Source: Actinomortierella ambigua (taxonomy: Eukaryota > Mortierellomycota > Mortierellomycetes > Mortierellales > Mortierellaceae). Taken from it: DNA of 19,405 bases. A model generated the notes under the pieces. The model did no database searches. It worked only from the letters and a program-made list of their open reading frames with translations, and was not told the origin of the DNA. Both the position numbers and the translations under genes were made by a program. Positions 9,420 through 19,405 of the stretch are shown piece after piece. Position 1 is the stretch's first letter; each line of letters starts with the position of its first letter. The stretch is from contig JAAAJB010000639.1 in assembly GCA_016098155.1 (NCBI GenBank), forward strand, positions 1 to 19,405, in the 5' to 3' direction.

Positions 9420-12400
9420 GCTGTTGTTGCTGTAATGAGGTGGTGCTCTTGGTACTCGGCTGTCGCGAAAGCTCTTGCTGAGCACCAGTCTTCGACGCAG
9501 GCAAAGAAGCGTCGTGACCAATCTCATCCGTGTCCTGATGACGATGATCGTCTGCCTCAGCTTCCTGTTCTTGCCTGCTACTACTGCTGTTCCCGTTACC
9601 ATCATTGCTACTGGCGACGACGGACTTGAGTTCCGCCGCCAAGAGCTCGACGACAGCGCGCAAGTTTTCAGTCTGCATGGCCGAATGGCGTACGATCCAC
9701 TCACGCATCTCCGCCAGGCCCTCGGACAGCTCGCCGTCCCGCGAGACATCGGTATCGTCGAGCCGCGAGAGGATGGTGTCGACCTTCAATGCGACCTCGT
9801 CGCGATGCTCGTTCCAGCTGGCGTCGGCCCGGTCGGATTCTGCGACGAGCATGTCTTGCACTTTTTGCAACGGCTCCTTCCAGTACTGGCTTGCCTCGGA
9901 TGCATCCAGGACGACCATCGGCGGCGGCACTGGTGGTGGCGTTGGGCCCCTGGTTGTGGTTGTGGTCGCGGTTGCGGTCGCGCCAGAAGACGCAACAACG
10001 GATGGCCAATTGGCGATAGCTGGCGAGGAAGGGAGGGACGTCGACGGCTCACGGCTATTGTGGGTAGATCGGACCGTTCGAAGAATGACCTCCATCTCGG
10101 TCTTGAGTTCCTTAAGCCATTGCTGTTGTGCCTGTGAGGAGATGGCGCGATGGCCGTGTAGCTCCGAGAGCGAGGTCATGATCTCCTTGAGGAGGGCCAT
10201 GTGTCCGACCTGGGTCAGCTCGTGTTGGTCCATCTGCTCCGTGACCAGTGATTGTAAGGTCTGAAGGAGGGCCTTGTTGTCAGACTTGACGTCGTTGGCC
10301 ACCCCTTGTATTTGATCTGCAAGCGTCAATGGCTGTTGCTGTTGCTGTTGCTGATGCTGATGCTCTGCGCCTTGTTCTGTCGTCGTCGCCGTCGTCGTTG
10401 TCACATCCGATCCTTCCTGAGGTACTTTGCCAAGTCGAGCCTCGAGGCGCTCCACAACCTCGAGGATTCGATCCGAGGTCTTGTAGGACATTGTCGGCGC
10501 CATCAAGGGCGAGCTGGCCAAGCCTGTCAAGGACGAATTCGATGAGGAGCCCGGGAGAGAAGGACTCGAGGCACAGTGGGCCAGAGTAGCACGCTTCTCC
10601 TTGCCAATGGTGCTTCCGTTGCTCTGGCTTGGCCGTAAAGCCGCCCTCCAAAGAGAGGGCGACTCGGCCTCCATCGGGGATTGTGGGGTGCCTGTACGCG
10701 CCGAGGTACTGTCGCTGGTAAGGATCCTATGACGACTGGCACTCGATTGTGATCGTTGTGGTGTTTGGTATGGTTGCTGTTGATGTTGCTGCAGCTGTTG
10801 TTCATGAATTTGCTTCTGCAGATCGGTGATATGACCAGAAAGCTCCTGCACGCGCTCCTCCTGAGCTTTGAAGGACGGAATCAGGTCAATCTCCAGGCGC
10901 TCTAGCAGCTGGGTGAGCGTCAGCGAGTCGGTTGTTGAAAATGGGCCCAAGAATGGAGCCAAGGAGAGGCCACTCTGTTCGACGCGCTGGAGACTGGATG
11001 GGGTTACTGCCGACTCTGCCGCTTGCTCGCCATCTTCCTGGATCTCTGTCAGCTGGGCAGTCTTATCCTCGGCCTGAACATTCTGCCCAACATCGCCACT
11101 GGGACCCTGAGTGTGCATCAGCCGTCCAAGCAACGAGATCTGTAGATTCATCTTGCGATCCATCTCAACCATGTGCTCCTGAACCGCCATCATTCTGCCA
11201 TCGTCGATGTTACTGGACTGTGTCCGTCGCTCGTGCTCGAGTTCTTGGTAGGCCATCAGACGCAGCTGCGCCGTGTTGACAAATTCGAGGAGTAGCAGCA
11301 GGTGATCCAGCTTCGAGACAACCTCTGGTGACGACTGCAGGCGGTAGCCCTCGGTACTGTCCTGCTCCCCAACTCGGGTGAGTGGACCACCACGGGCCCT
11401 GGGGCCCAGAACATTGCCAAAGGCACTAGCTCGGCCATACACGCTATCGAGGCCACTTCCTGCGCTTCCGGCGACCATAGACGCAGACTCGGGAAGTCGA
11501 CCACGGAAGGAACCATCCACTGTCTGGTACTGCGAGAAGTGACCACTTGGATGATGGACCATCGTACTCATCGATCGCTGGAGCCCGCCAGTAGCTCCTG
11601 GTCCGCCTCCCAAGACCAGATTGCTATTGTTGTTGGGATGAAAATACAAAGACGATCCCTTTTGCGCCGTCGTGAGCTGATTCGTGATATCGGCAAGTTT
11701 GGACCGTATATCGGACAGGGCCGACATATCCCGCTGCGTACTACTCGGATCGGTGGCGGAGAGCTGCATCACATCAATAATCTCATCCTTGAGCTCGTCA
11801 AACTCTTGGCGCTGTGCCTGCGAGGCCTCCTTGATCTCGCCCAGCTTGGACATCACGCCGTTGGACAGGTCACTGAGCAGCGTGGTCAATGACTTTAGAG
11901 TCTCCTGCTGCTTTGCGGAGAGGTGGTCAAATTCGGGCATGACCATGTCCCGCACCTTTTGTGTCATCTCGACGGGGTCCAGAAGCGATGGTGCTGGTGT
12001 CTGTGTCGGCAAGACTGCTGGTGTAAGAGTAGGACTGGATGCCTGCGACAACAAAAATGAGGAGATACCCTTGGGAAGGGGCAAAGAAGAGCTATCTGTC
12101 GGCGTGTCTGGAGAGATCACCAGGGAGATGGGTCGGCTCGACGTCGCGTCTCTCTTATCGAACGGGGACTGCCTGGGGCCCAAGGGGGAGAACGATGGTG
12201 GACGAGTGGATGGAGCAGGCGTTCCAGCGGCCTCTTTGTTGGAGAGAGCTGAAGCTGGGCGTTCAGAGGTTGCGACCGGCGTGTGGACTTGGGCGATTGG
12301 TTGGTCCTGGGGATCTGTTTTATCTTGTTTATCATCTAAGGCCCCAATGCTCGGGAGATTCATTGTGTCCTTGGGAAGAACAGCTGTAGAGGGATCGGCG

Positions 12401-15253
12401 GATTGTCCTGTCAATGGATTATAGATCAAAGGTTGATCGGGAATGCACGAGACCAAGGCAAAAGTCGGCAATCGAAGTGTCTTGAGCTGATCCCGCATTT
12501 CCTCACGGAAGCTGGTCATGGTGGCCTCATCCACCTCATGGTGCGCCAGCTGTGGGCGGTTGAGACCGGTCTTGATCTTTTGTGACAGAGCCTTGAGCGC
12601 CTCAAAGGTATCTGTGTACCTCCTCCGAATACTCTTGATCGACTCCTCCGCTGCCGAGGAAGCAGAGCTGGAGAGAGGAGGGCCAGGAGTGGTCTGTTCG
12701 GGTGTCATCGTACCAGAATTTGTGGAGCTAAAAGAGTCGGATCGCCGGCGACCCCGCTTCTCACGGTAGCTGAATGACACAAGATGGCTCTCAACGACGA
12801 GCAGTGCTCGCTGGATCTCAGAGCTGCGGGTGTCCAGGTTGATGGTCAAGTCCAAGAGCACTTGCTTCAGTTCACGGAAGAGTTGGCGATGCAATCCCAA
12901 GATAGTGATGTTCGCCGCGCTCGAGTGTGATGATGAGCTACCAAGTCCACCTCCACCCGCATCGTAGACTGTCAGGCAGTCCCAATGCGTAGAGATCACC
13001 TGGCTGATTTGGTCAGCTCCCGCGTCGAGATGAGCCTTGGCGCGTTCGACCAGATCCTGCACTGTTCGAGGGGTCTTCATAAACTTGTCGAGTAGCTGGT
13101 CACGCACGGCGTACTGTTGGTTGACTGTGACCTTGCTTGCGCCTCTCCACGCCTTGAGCTGCACTTGCAGTGACTCGATCCTCTTCTGCTCAATCTCATG
13201 CTCGCGCTTCGAGAGGACTTGCTCGCGTGTTTGAAGCTCCTGTTGCATGATCTGGAGCTGCTCCTCGATGATCCCTGCATGTGGCAGCGATGCAGCAGAG
13301 AGGCTGGAGGGCGCCACAATCGGTACCGTCGAAGCCGCACTGAAAGTGGGCCCTGCGCTGACTTGCCGCTTGTGAGGGTGAAACTCGGTGGATGGAGGAT
13401 TGGTTGTAGTGTATTCGTGCGAATTGTTGCGATGGCGGATCGTGTTGAGCTTTGCCTCCAGCTTGGATAGCGAGGTGCCTACATTGGCACCTTTTGCTGT
13501 CATCAAATTGTTGATGGCGTCGATCCAGCCAGTGCGATCCATCATTGTGTCGGTACCAAACCACGTCTCCTCTTTTCGTGTCACCAGCTTGAACTCGAAA
13601 CGGGTCGTGCCCTTATTATCCGCCGATTTGACCTGGACTTCGTAGCAATCGGCAAGGTCGAACGTCTTGATCGGAAACATGTGCTAGAATTAAGAAAATG
13701 GCGAAAATCAAGACATGATGGTCTTTAAGTATAACGGTATGCAATTAAAACAACACTACGAGTTGTATCGACTGCTAAGAAGAGGGTATTATACCTCATT
13801 GTCCTTGAACAGTGTCAGCATGCCTGGTTGCCCATCTCCACGGTATCGTCCGATAGCATAGCATCGCTTCCACGTCTAAAGTCGCCAAAAAAAAGGGGGA
13901 AGAGGGGGGAGGGCGGTGGTTAAGGAAGGGTCCCAAGAGAAGCTGTGTCATTTATACTCGTCGCCTTCAATATCCATACCAAAAGATTCCCTCGACGCCA
14001 TAGCCATCCTTCCTTTGCGACCTATCGTAGGTGGCGAAAATAGTTCGATGTAGGTTAGTACCTCTCTTTGAAGAGCTTTAATCCAGAGCTTGCTTTCCTA
14101 GGCTTCTTCAAGGGGAGATCATACTTGGATTGATGCACTAGGAAGCGACGGCTGATAGCCTGCACTGCTGGAATGGTTAGTTGTCGACTCAACATCGATC
14201 TCTCCAGGGCTGGACGGGTCGTCACTCATTGGTAGAAGTGGCCCTCGTCTGTTTTGCTGCTGCAAGTGACGACCCGATATTGTCGAGGCAGCCGAAGACG
14301 TTGCAGACGGCCCAAAGGCGTGATGACGATGAGGAGTAGGGGAAACCGTCGCAGGTGGTATGGTTGGTTGGGGGCGGCTGTTTGGAGGAGTGTTGGAGGA
14401 CATTGGCGTCTGAAAGGACCCTGTATGATACCCTAGATTAGATCTCATGTTTCCTCCGTACTCGCCGGTCCCAGGTGCATTCGCAGAAGCGCTTGTAGCA
14501 TGCAATGAAGGTGGTTGCGGTAGTGGTTGCGCATGAATACCAGGCGTGGTTGGTGTAGGAGAGGACATCGAAGCAGTAACAGTTGGAGGGGGTGGAATAC
14601 TAGAGAGATTGGAAGACACCGAGCTGGCCGGGGCTACTGAAGCCCCTGCCAAGGTGGACGCAGTTGGTGGGAAGTTGTAGTTTAAGATGACTGAGGGTGA
14701 GATGGGTCTCGTTAAGGCCTGGTGGTAGGATGGGGATATGAGCTCTTCCTGGGTAGAGTGTCGACGGCTGGCGGTGAGGGTGTTAGTGCCGATGGTCGTC
14801 GGACCCGTCGCGGCGCCAACGCCAGTGGGTGATTGGCCGGATAAGAGGTTGGTCGAAGAAGTGGAGACAGACACTGAAGATGAAGTCTTTGGTAGGACCC
14901 ATGACTTGTTCTGACGATGGCTGTACGTCGAGGGGTATGAGCCATTGGTACCTGGCATGCTGGGTGAGGTTGCCTGGGTAATGTGGATATTGACGTTTGA
15001 ATGCCGCTTGGCCACAACTGGAGGAGTGCGACGCCCTGCTGTACTCGCAAGTTGATGTTGTTGTTGTTGTTGCTGCTGCTGCTGAAGTTGTTGCTGACTA
15101 AAGTAGTCATTTGTGGTTCCTGATCCATTACCTGAGGGTGGCAATGGATAGCCGCTTGCACTTCCGGGTGTTTTGGGTAGGGGTCTACCTAGAGGCACAG
15201 CAAGGTTGCTGGAGGAAGCGCTTGTGAGAAAGGGGCCAGCGCTGGAAGCAGTG

Positions 15254-15285
<32 letters not shown>

Positions 15286-15312
15286 TTGCTGCAAGGGTCT
15301 TGTGGTGTTCAT
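8137..15312 (-). CDS. Very large PH-domain protein with polyglutamine tracts and coiled coils, four exons
   Basis: Two long open frames on this strand are one gene: complement(join(8137..13683,13795..13875,13980..14021,14125..15312)), 2285 residues. Introns are 111, 104 and 103 nt; all junctions are phase 0. The two small exons and the start of the large one together encode a pleckstrin-homology domain (about 397-500). It begins AKEGWLWRRGNLL, continues TWKRCYAIGRYRG and MLTLFKDNE, and ends with the helix WIDAINNLM. Residues 1-396 are disordered, Ser/Thr/Pro-rich, with Q12 at 8-19 and Q9. After the PH domain come helical, coiled-coil-like segments (about 570-600 and 2090-2145), Pro/Ser-rich linkers, Q18 (about 1855-1872), a glycine-rich run and Q14 (about 2076-2089). 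PH domains usually bind phosphoinositides or proteins at membranes, so a cortical or scaffold role is an inference. I do not recognise an orthologue. The start ATG 15310-15312 opens the poly-Q segment; a CCTACAG acceptor just upstream suggests a leader intron. Confidence 0.85.
8728..8769 (-). repeat. Polyglutamine tract Q14 near the C-terminus of the PH protein
   Basis: Fourteen consecutive CAA/CAG codons precede the coiled coil that contains VERLEQDKAQLEAEKAQL. The tract mixes CAA and CAG, which lowers slippage compared with a pure repeat. Confidence 0.9.
9379..9432 (-). repeat. Polyglutamine tract Q18, mostly a pure CAA repeat
   Basis: Eighteen glutamine codons, of which a continuous block of 13 (9382-9420) is pure CAA, flanked by CAG interruptions. 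This is the longest and most homogeneous microsatellite in the gene, and so the likeliest to vary in length between strains. Confidence 0.9.
15058..15084 (-). repeat. Polyglutamine tract Q9 in the N-terminal disordered region
   Basis: Nine CAG/CAA codons flanked by further glutamines (QQQL before, HQ after) in the first exon of the PH protein. Confidence 0.85.
15256..15291 (-). repeat. Polyglutamine tract Q12 at the extreme N-terminus of the PH protein
   Basis: Twelve CAG/CAA codons at residues 8-19, directly after MNTTRPL. Being so close to the start, the tract also lies near the 5' end of the mRNA. Confidence 0.9.
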
Positions 15313-16054
15313 TCTTCGCAAAAATTAGTCTGTAGGAGTGGGGTGAGGGGTGCAAGGTCAATGAACAGAGGCACTTCAAAAGAATTTGAATACAAGATAA
15401 AGAGACTGGGAGTGCACACCACAAACTACGTTTTGTGGGATGGAAGGTATTGGAATGGGAAGAGAGATGGACGAATGAATGAATGATGCTTAATGGAGGG
15501 AGATGGCAAACAATAGCAAGCCTGGGTCAGGCGGCAGCCCTTTGCGTGTGCTTCCTCCCGCGCACAAAAAAAAAGGGTCGACTGAATGAGTACTCTACCA
15601 GGCAAAGAGGGGGGGGGGAGGCAAAAAAAGGAGGCGAATGATGGTCAGTTGGGCAGGTCAACCGTGCACCTGAACCATCCCCTGCCCTTTGCGACAGGTT
15701 GGTACTGCACATGGTCACTGCCCCTGTCTCTGTCCCTTCGCACCCCTAGTCAGCGTAGGCTTTTTGTCTTACCAAGACCTGTTTATCGACTTGGGTCAAG
15801 GTGCTCCACAAAACGAGGGAATGAGAACGGGTGTGTGGAGATGACGTGAGACTGAGAGGGAATGCTTGGCATGCGTGATTCATTTTCGACGTGCATGAGG
15901 GCTATGTGTGGAGTGATGCTGGTACAGCATGGAATCGAAAATAGTAGTGTGCAGCAGCAACAGCAGCAGCAACAGCAGCATCATGGATATATAATGCGAT
16001 ACAAATAGTAGACGCGTCTGATTGGCTCTCAACAGCCTTTAATCAAAAAACGTC
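15313..16054. other. Intergenic region between the ataxin-10 gene and the PH gene
   Basis: Both flanking genes run on the minus strand, so this gap holds the 3' end of the ataxin-10 gene and the promoter and leader of the PH gene. The part next to 15312 reads, on the minus strand, as a pyrimidine-rich stretch ending CCTACAG, which suggests an intron in the 5' leader. A G-rich run (15610-15619) and short A runs are present. No convincing coding frame was found. Confidence 0.5.
15951..15980. repeat. Non-coding CAG/CAA trinucleotide repeat
   Basis: A 30-bp run of CAG interrupted by CAA on the plus strand lies about 75 bp beyond the ataxin-10 stop, in its probable 3' untranslated region. It has no open frame of useful length around it, unlike the coding CAA/CAG tracts of the PH gene. 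Confidence 0.8.
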
Positions 16055-18318
16055 TCATTGCTTCTTTGATGAAAGTACTGGGCGGCCCTGAGCATCCAAC
16101 TTGGCTTGCACGCGCGCTTCCTGCAAGGCAGGGTGGTCCACAGCCTCGATAGGCTGCAGCTCATTAATCAACTTTTGACTCTCCAGATTGCCCATCAGCA
16201 GATGTTTCATGGCCAAAATGGCGTACTCGCGAAGGTACGGGTTGGCATCGTCAATATTGCACTGGCTCAGCATGACCACCAAGCCATTGCAGTCGCGCAC
16301 CCGATCTTGTACGTCTCGCGATCGATAGGCCAGGTTTCCAACGAGCCGAACAATGTCGCGTTTCATGCCCTCAAAGAACGACTGTTGGCCCTGAGTTGTA
16401 GATGTGTCGGACAGCAGCGTCGAGTTGGAGTTGGCCCCTAATGAGGTAGGTGCTGTATCCGCGCCGGCAGGGCCGACGGGCTTGGATACCTTTGCCAGGG
16501 ATACATCCGCTTGTCGCAACAACTCGATCGCATTCTCTACAATACCATCTTGGACCATCGCGAGATGCTGAGCTTTAAACCAGTCGGGTATAGGGATAAG
16601 CACACCCCGAGTCTGGGCTGCCTCTGTTTCCTCATCGAGATCACTGGTGGTGACGAGGCCGTCGTCGAACAAGCACAGGTGTGACAGACAGGCCAGAAGT
16701 AACAGTAGTCCAGACGATAGGTTGGCCAGGTCCTCGACCTCATGTTGGCCTTTTCCTGGTTTGTCTAGTGTCTTCAGGATCTCGATCGTCAACGACGAGA
16801 CCTTGCCAAAGATATGCGTTATGGTCTTGACCGACTCCAGGTCGATCAGTGGCTGTGGCTCCGCCGAAGGGTCTTCTGCAAGCTGGCGATGCTGTTTATC
16901 GTGTCGCATGAATACCCGAGAATCCAGCAACTTGAGCAGCGTCACTTGCTCAGCGCCCAGGTATGGGAGATGCCTGTCGTGGCGAGCATTCCCTCCCCCG
17001 CTTTCAATGGTGGCTGCCTCCTCGTCCGTCACCTCCTCAATCTTTAGAGTCTGCATCTGCTCCAGCCCCGATCCTGATGATGTGTCCTGTGTCTTCTTGG
17101 TTGTAGTCTCCGCCGACTCTTCGGGGTCCTCTGAAATGGGCTCGAGCGCCTTGAAGAGCTCCGGGAAAAGACCATGGTCGATCAGATGGTCCGTCAACGT
17201 AAAGATCATTTCAAAGCTCTGGCGATCCTCCATGTTGCTCGTTGCCTCTGATGCCACCATCATCTGTCGCAGCAGCTTCTTCCCGGGAGAGGTTGTTACA
17301 AGCATCTCACTAGTTAAATGTTCAAATAAAACAAAATATTTCATCTATTAGTCAGTGGAAGGCAGCATACATCTCCAACATGGTCGGATAAGACCTCGAT
17401 GTGTACCTTCGCTCCTTTGAATCAAAGACGGCGTTGTGGCAGAGCATTAGTGTCGACATTAGAATGACCTCATCTTGAATTGCCGCCAGTGTGCTAATGT
17501 ATCAACAAGAAGAGATTTCATGAGTAAAAAAAATCATGGGAGGTCCAACCACTACAATGCACTTCCATCTGTTTACCTCAGCAAATCCTGATCAAAATTA
17601 GGTCCGGGGGCGCGGATGAGTAGCAACTTCCACAAATGATCTTTGGCTCTTTCATTTCCTGTGAGCAAATTCGATAATGCTTGTACGCCAGACCGCAGCA
17701 TCAAGATGTCTATTTTTTTAACGGCGAGACACCCAGACACAAGTAGCGTATGTTAGTTGTCTACTGTGAGTAAATCCAATCCTTCAGTGATACGCCATAG
17801 AATTGTATCGTTCGGTGGGCGGGCAAGGGCAGGGGGGAAGCACGTTACAGTTTTGGTTGCCATAGTGCGTGTTTGCTGCCTGTGACACCACCTCAAGGAC
17901 CTGTTCAGGGACCTTGTGGTTGCGTGCTAGATCTTGGTTGAGAGGGACGTTGGCACAACTGTTCCGGATCAGGCGGAACAAATACATGACCCATTCGATT
18001 TGGCTAGGCTCTAGTCCTGCTTTGCCGATCTGCGCCAGGATCCGGCTCAACTCCTGCCACACCTCTGGTAGTTCACTCAATTGCTGGCTATTCGAGAGGA
18101 AAGAAGGTGGGTCTTAGTCGAATGAGCGTAAAAATGACTTGGGAAAGGGGGGGGGAGGAGGAGAGGAGCGGACTGCCATATGTTTACTCTTACCGAAACG
18201 CTGGCTCGGTTCGAAGACGATCTACCACAGAGACCAGCGTCTGGATAGTGGACGGTGGCACAGGCTCGCTCGAGTTTTTTAGTCCCTTCAGACTCTCTAG
18301 TAAGACTTGAGCTGACAT
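16055..18318 (-). CDS. ATXN10: Ataxin-10 / CTR86 family armadillo-like protein, five exons
   Basis: The proposed structure is complement(join(16055..17309,17407..17493,17577..17709,17849..18087,18194..18318)), 612 residues, with introns of 97, 83, 139 and 106 nt that all have GT-AG ends. Joins restore continuous helical repeats: PAFRQQLSELPEVW, then LFRLIRNSCANVPLNQ, then MLRSGVQALSNLLTGN, then LMLCHNAVFDSKERS. The diagnostic C-terminal ataxin-10 domain lies at about 507-583: MKRDIVRLVGNLAYRSRD, then NIDDANPYLREYAILAMKHL. Its pattern of an RLIGNL motif, then N-DD-NP and a W/Y-x-I-A segment, is the family hallmark (from memory). Human ataxin-10 affects neuronal survival and cytokinesis; the yeast homologue CTR86 is essential with an ill-defined role. 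A cytoplasmic scaffold role here is inferred. The start ATG 18316-18318 is preceded by a purine at -3 and opens a plausible helix. An acidic, disordered insert lies at about 255-305. Confidence 0.88.
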
Positions 18319-18411
18319 TCTGCATGGAATAGGCATGAAGACAATAATCAACTGGAGCCTGGAAACTAATGATCCGCGGCCATGACTGTCCTCTCATTGG
18401 CATTGCGACTG

Positions 18412-19245
18412 TCAATTCTCTGACATGAATGCCATTACTATTTTTGTCCAACCCCGAGGCATTATATAACACTGACCCACTGTCGGTCCTTGAGCTGGTT
18501 TGCCTTGAATCAAAGGTGAGGTGCCAGAAAATATACATACCCAGAAATACTCTTTCATCACGTATGGCAAGGCGGCCACTGGAAGAACCGCAAATCTAGA
18601 AATTTTGTCAGCCGCGCATTCAATGTTAATATCAAAAACAAAGAGCTTGACGCACTGAGAATAATGTTCCACCACGCCAGAGGAGCAACGAGCTGGCAAG
18701 ACCTCGCCTTGGTAGACGGTGTCGAGTACCATTCCTGACGAAGTCCTCAAGACAAGAGGTCTAGCTCAATGCGAAGAACTATGGGCTTCGACTATTAAGG
18801 AAACCAAAGTTCTTCAGGCGTCCGCGCCAGCCTTCCCCTCTATCTTGGCCCACAACTCTCCCAGCGACCTGCGCCAATTGTGGGAATTTAAAGACGACCT
18901 AGCTGAGGATTCCATTGATCGGATAGTATATGCTTGCAATATATAATAACACACAGGAACATACCAGACATGGGTCGCAATTTGTGCGCCAATTGTTCTC
19001 AACATGAGTATGCCACTGGCTTTAGATTTCGCTCCAACCTCAACTAGACGCCATTTATGGTCATTTTTGGATTTGAGGATAACAACGAGCAGCCGTGTAA
19101 AATCTCCCCTGAAGATGGCTTGCAGGCCAAAAGACAACCCCAAGAAGCCGATGCAACCCCCAATGAAGGACAAAGAAACACTTACAGGGAAGTCATGGCA
19201 ACGATCGCCAATGCCGCTTCAACTTTAAAGTTTATGTCCGTGATG
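18412..19245 (-). pseudogene. Decayed, 5'-truncated gene fragment of unknown function with two in-frame TGA stops
   Basis: Minus-strand frames join through plausible splice sites. Exon 19186..19245 reads ITDINFKVEAALAIVAMTSL and ends at a GTAAGT donor. Exon 18965..19108 (GDFTRLLVVILKSKNDHKW, then IGAQIATHVW) ends at a GTATGT donor. A last block runs 18898 to 18412 and ends MAFMSEN-stop. Introns would be 77 and 66 nt. The last block keeps one frame (KLFVFDINIECAADKIS, then GWTKIVMAFMSE) but contains TGA at 18814-18816 and 18766-18768. Each lies where an arginine CGA would read smoothly, so C-to-T decay is likely. I found no splice choice that removes both stops. The family is not recognised. 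No start codon or upstream exon is visible. The opposite strand also has open frames here, so the strand call is inferred from the splice sites. Confidence 0.5.
18461..18469 (-). promoter_or_regulatory. Candidate TATA box of the ataxin-10 gene
   Basis: TTATATAAT on the minus strand lies about 145 bp upstream of the ataxin-10 ATG. It falls inside the 3' part of the neighbouring gene fragment (codons for CYIM), so it could also be chance. No better TATA element was seen closer to the start. Confidence 0.35.
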
Positions 19246-19319
19246 CTAGCCGTGTGTTAGGATATCCGTCTGTAGTTGCGTAGAGCGGAATTTCATACAC
19301 AGGAGAAAAAAAATGGCTA

Positions 19320-19352
19320 GCCCGGCGGGCTACCGCCGGGCGAAAACTCTAG
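19320..19352 (+). mobile_element. Probable 3' terminus of a Helitron
   Basis: A perfect GC-rich hairpin (arms GCCCGGCGG and CCGCCGGGC, loop GCTA, 19320-19341) is followed after seven bases by CTAG at 19349-19352 and then T at 19353. Helitron elements end in CTRR (often CTAG), have a 16-22 nt hairpin whose base lies about 10-12 nt before the end, and insert between A and T. Here the hairpin ends 11 nt before the terminus, an exact fit. The element body would extend to the left, toward the decayed gene fragment. I could not fix its 5' TC end, and there is no Rep/helicase gene in the window, so it would be a non-autonomous copy. A chance palindrome or another GC-rich terminator-like hairpin is the alternative. 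Confidence 0.55.
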
Positions 19353-19405
19353 TGAGATGAATGGTGGAGGGATGCTTGAATGAATGAAGAGAGGAGACCT
19401 CATGA

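Noticed and set aside
14098..14124. Splicing of a 27-nt intron that would add a WIKALQRE exon (14062-14097) before the PH domain.
   Set aside because: The introns of 27 and 40 nt it requires are too short. A single 103-nt intron (14022-14124) with a CTAAC branch site about 30 nt before the acceptor explains the junction in frame.
18292..18303. TCTCTAGTAAG as a possible Helitron 5' terminus.
   Set aside because: It lies within the first coding exon of the ataxin-10 gene and is preceded by C instead of A, so it is probably chance.
18719..18946. Plus-strand open frame of 75 codons with protein-like composition (includes SDLRQLWEFKDDLAEDS).
   Set aside because: It has three stops directly upstream in the same frame and no start context, and needs a 42-nt intron to extend. 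The minus-strand reading has better splice sites and a longer continuous pattern. The strand is not fully settled.

Overview
The window is nuclear DNA from a filamentous fungus. It carries compact spliced genes on both strands, introns of about 66-155 nt with GTAAGT/GTATGT-type donors and CTAAC-like branch sites, long CAA/CAG (polyglutamine) tracts, and a degraded TKL-type kinase. The style suggests an early-diverging lineage such as Mortierellomycotina/Mucoromycota, but that placement is an inference. There are no rRNA, tRNA, CRISPR or bacterial features.

Layout. 1-1313: the end of an unrecognised coding exon and a broken kinase remnant, followed by a 17-bp tandem repeat and an A tract. 1451-2911 (-): SIL1, the ER nucleotide-exchange factor for BiP, in two exons. 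2912-4191: a divergent intergenic region with a cluster of small hairpins. 4192-5788 (+): FAL1/eIF4A-III DEAD-box RNA helicase, four exons. 6037-7164 (-): MTQ1, the mitochondrial release-factor glutamine methyltransferase, one exon. 7428-8100 (+): an unidentified spliced transcription unit, tentative. 8137-15312 (-): one very large gene of about 2285 residues. It joins two long open frames through two mini-exons that complete a PH domain. 16055-18318 (-): the ataxin-10/CTR86 gene, five exons. 18412-19245 (-): a gene fragment with two in-frame stops. 19320-19352 (+): a hairpin plus CTAG-T with the exact geometry of a Helitron 3' end.

The intact genes are mostly unrelated housekeeping functions: ER folding, nuclear RNA processing, mitochondrial translation termination, and an armadillo-type protein. 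There is no operon or gene-cluster logic. Exon structures were rebuilt by eye from reading frame, splice sites and remembered family sequence; total lengths divide by three in every reconstructed intact gene. The two ends of the window are the accessory part: a decaying kinase on the left, and a probable Helitron end beside a decaying gene fragment on the right. I found no convincing new defence or metabolic system. The best leads are the Helitron terminus with its possibly captured gene fragment, the PH/polyQ giant gene, and the hairpin cluster upstream of FAL1.
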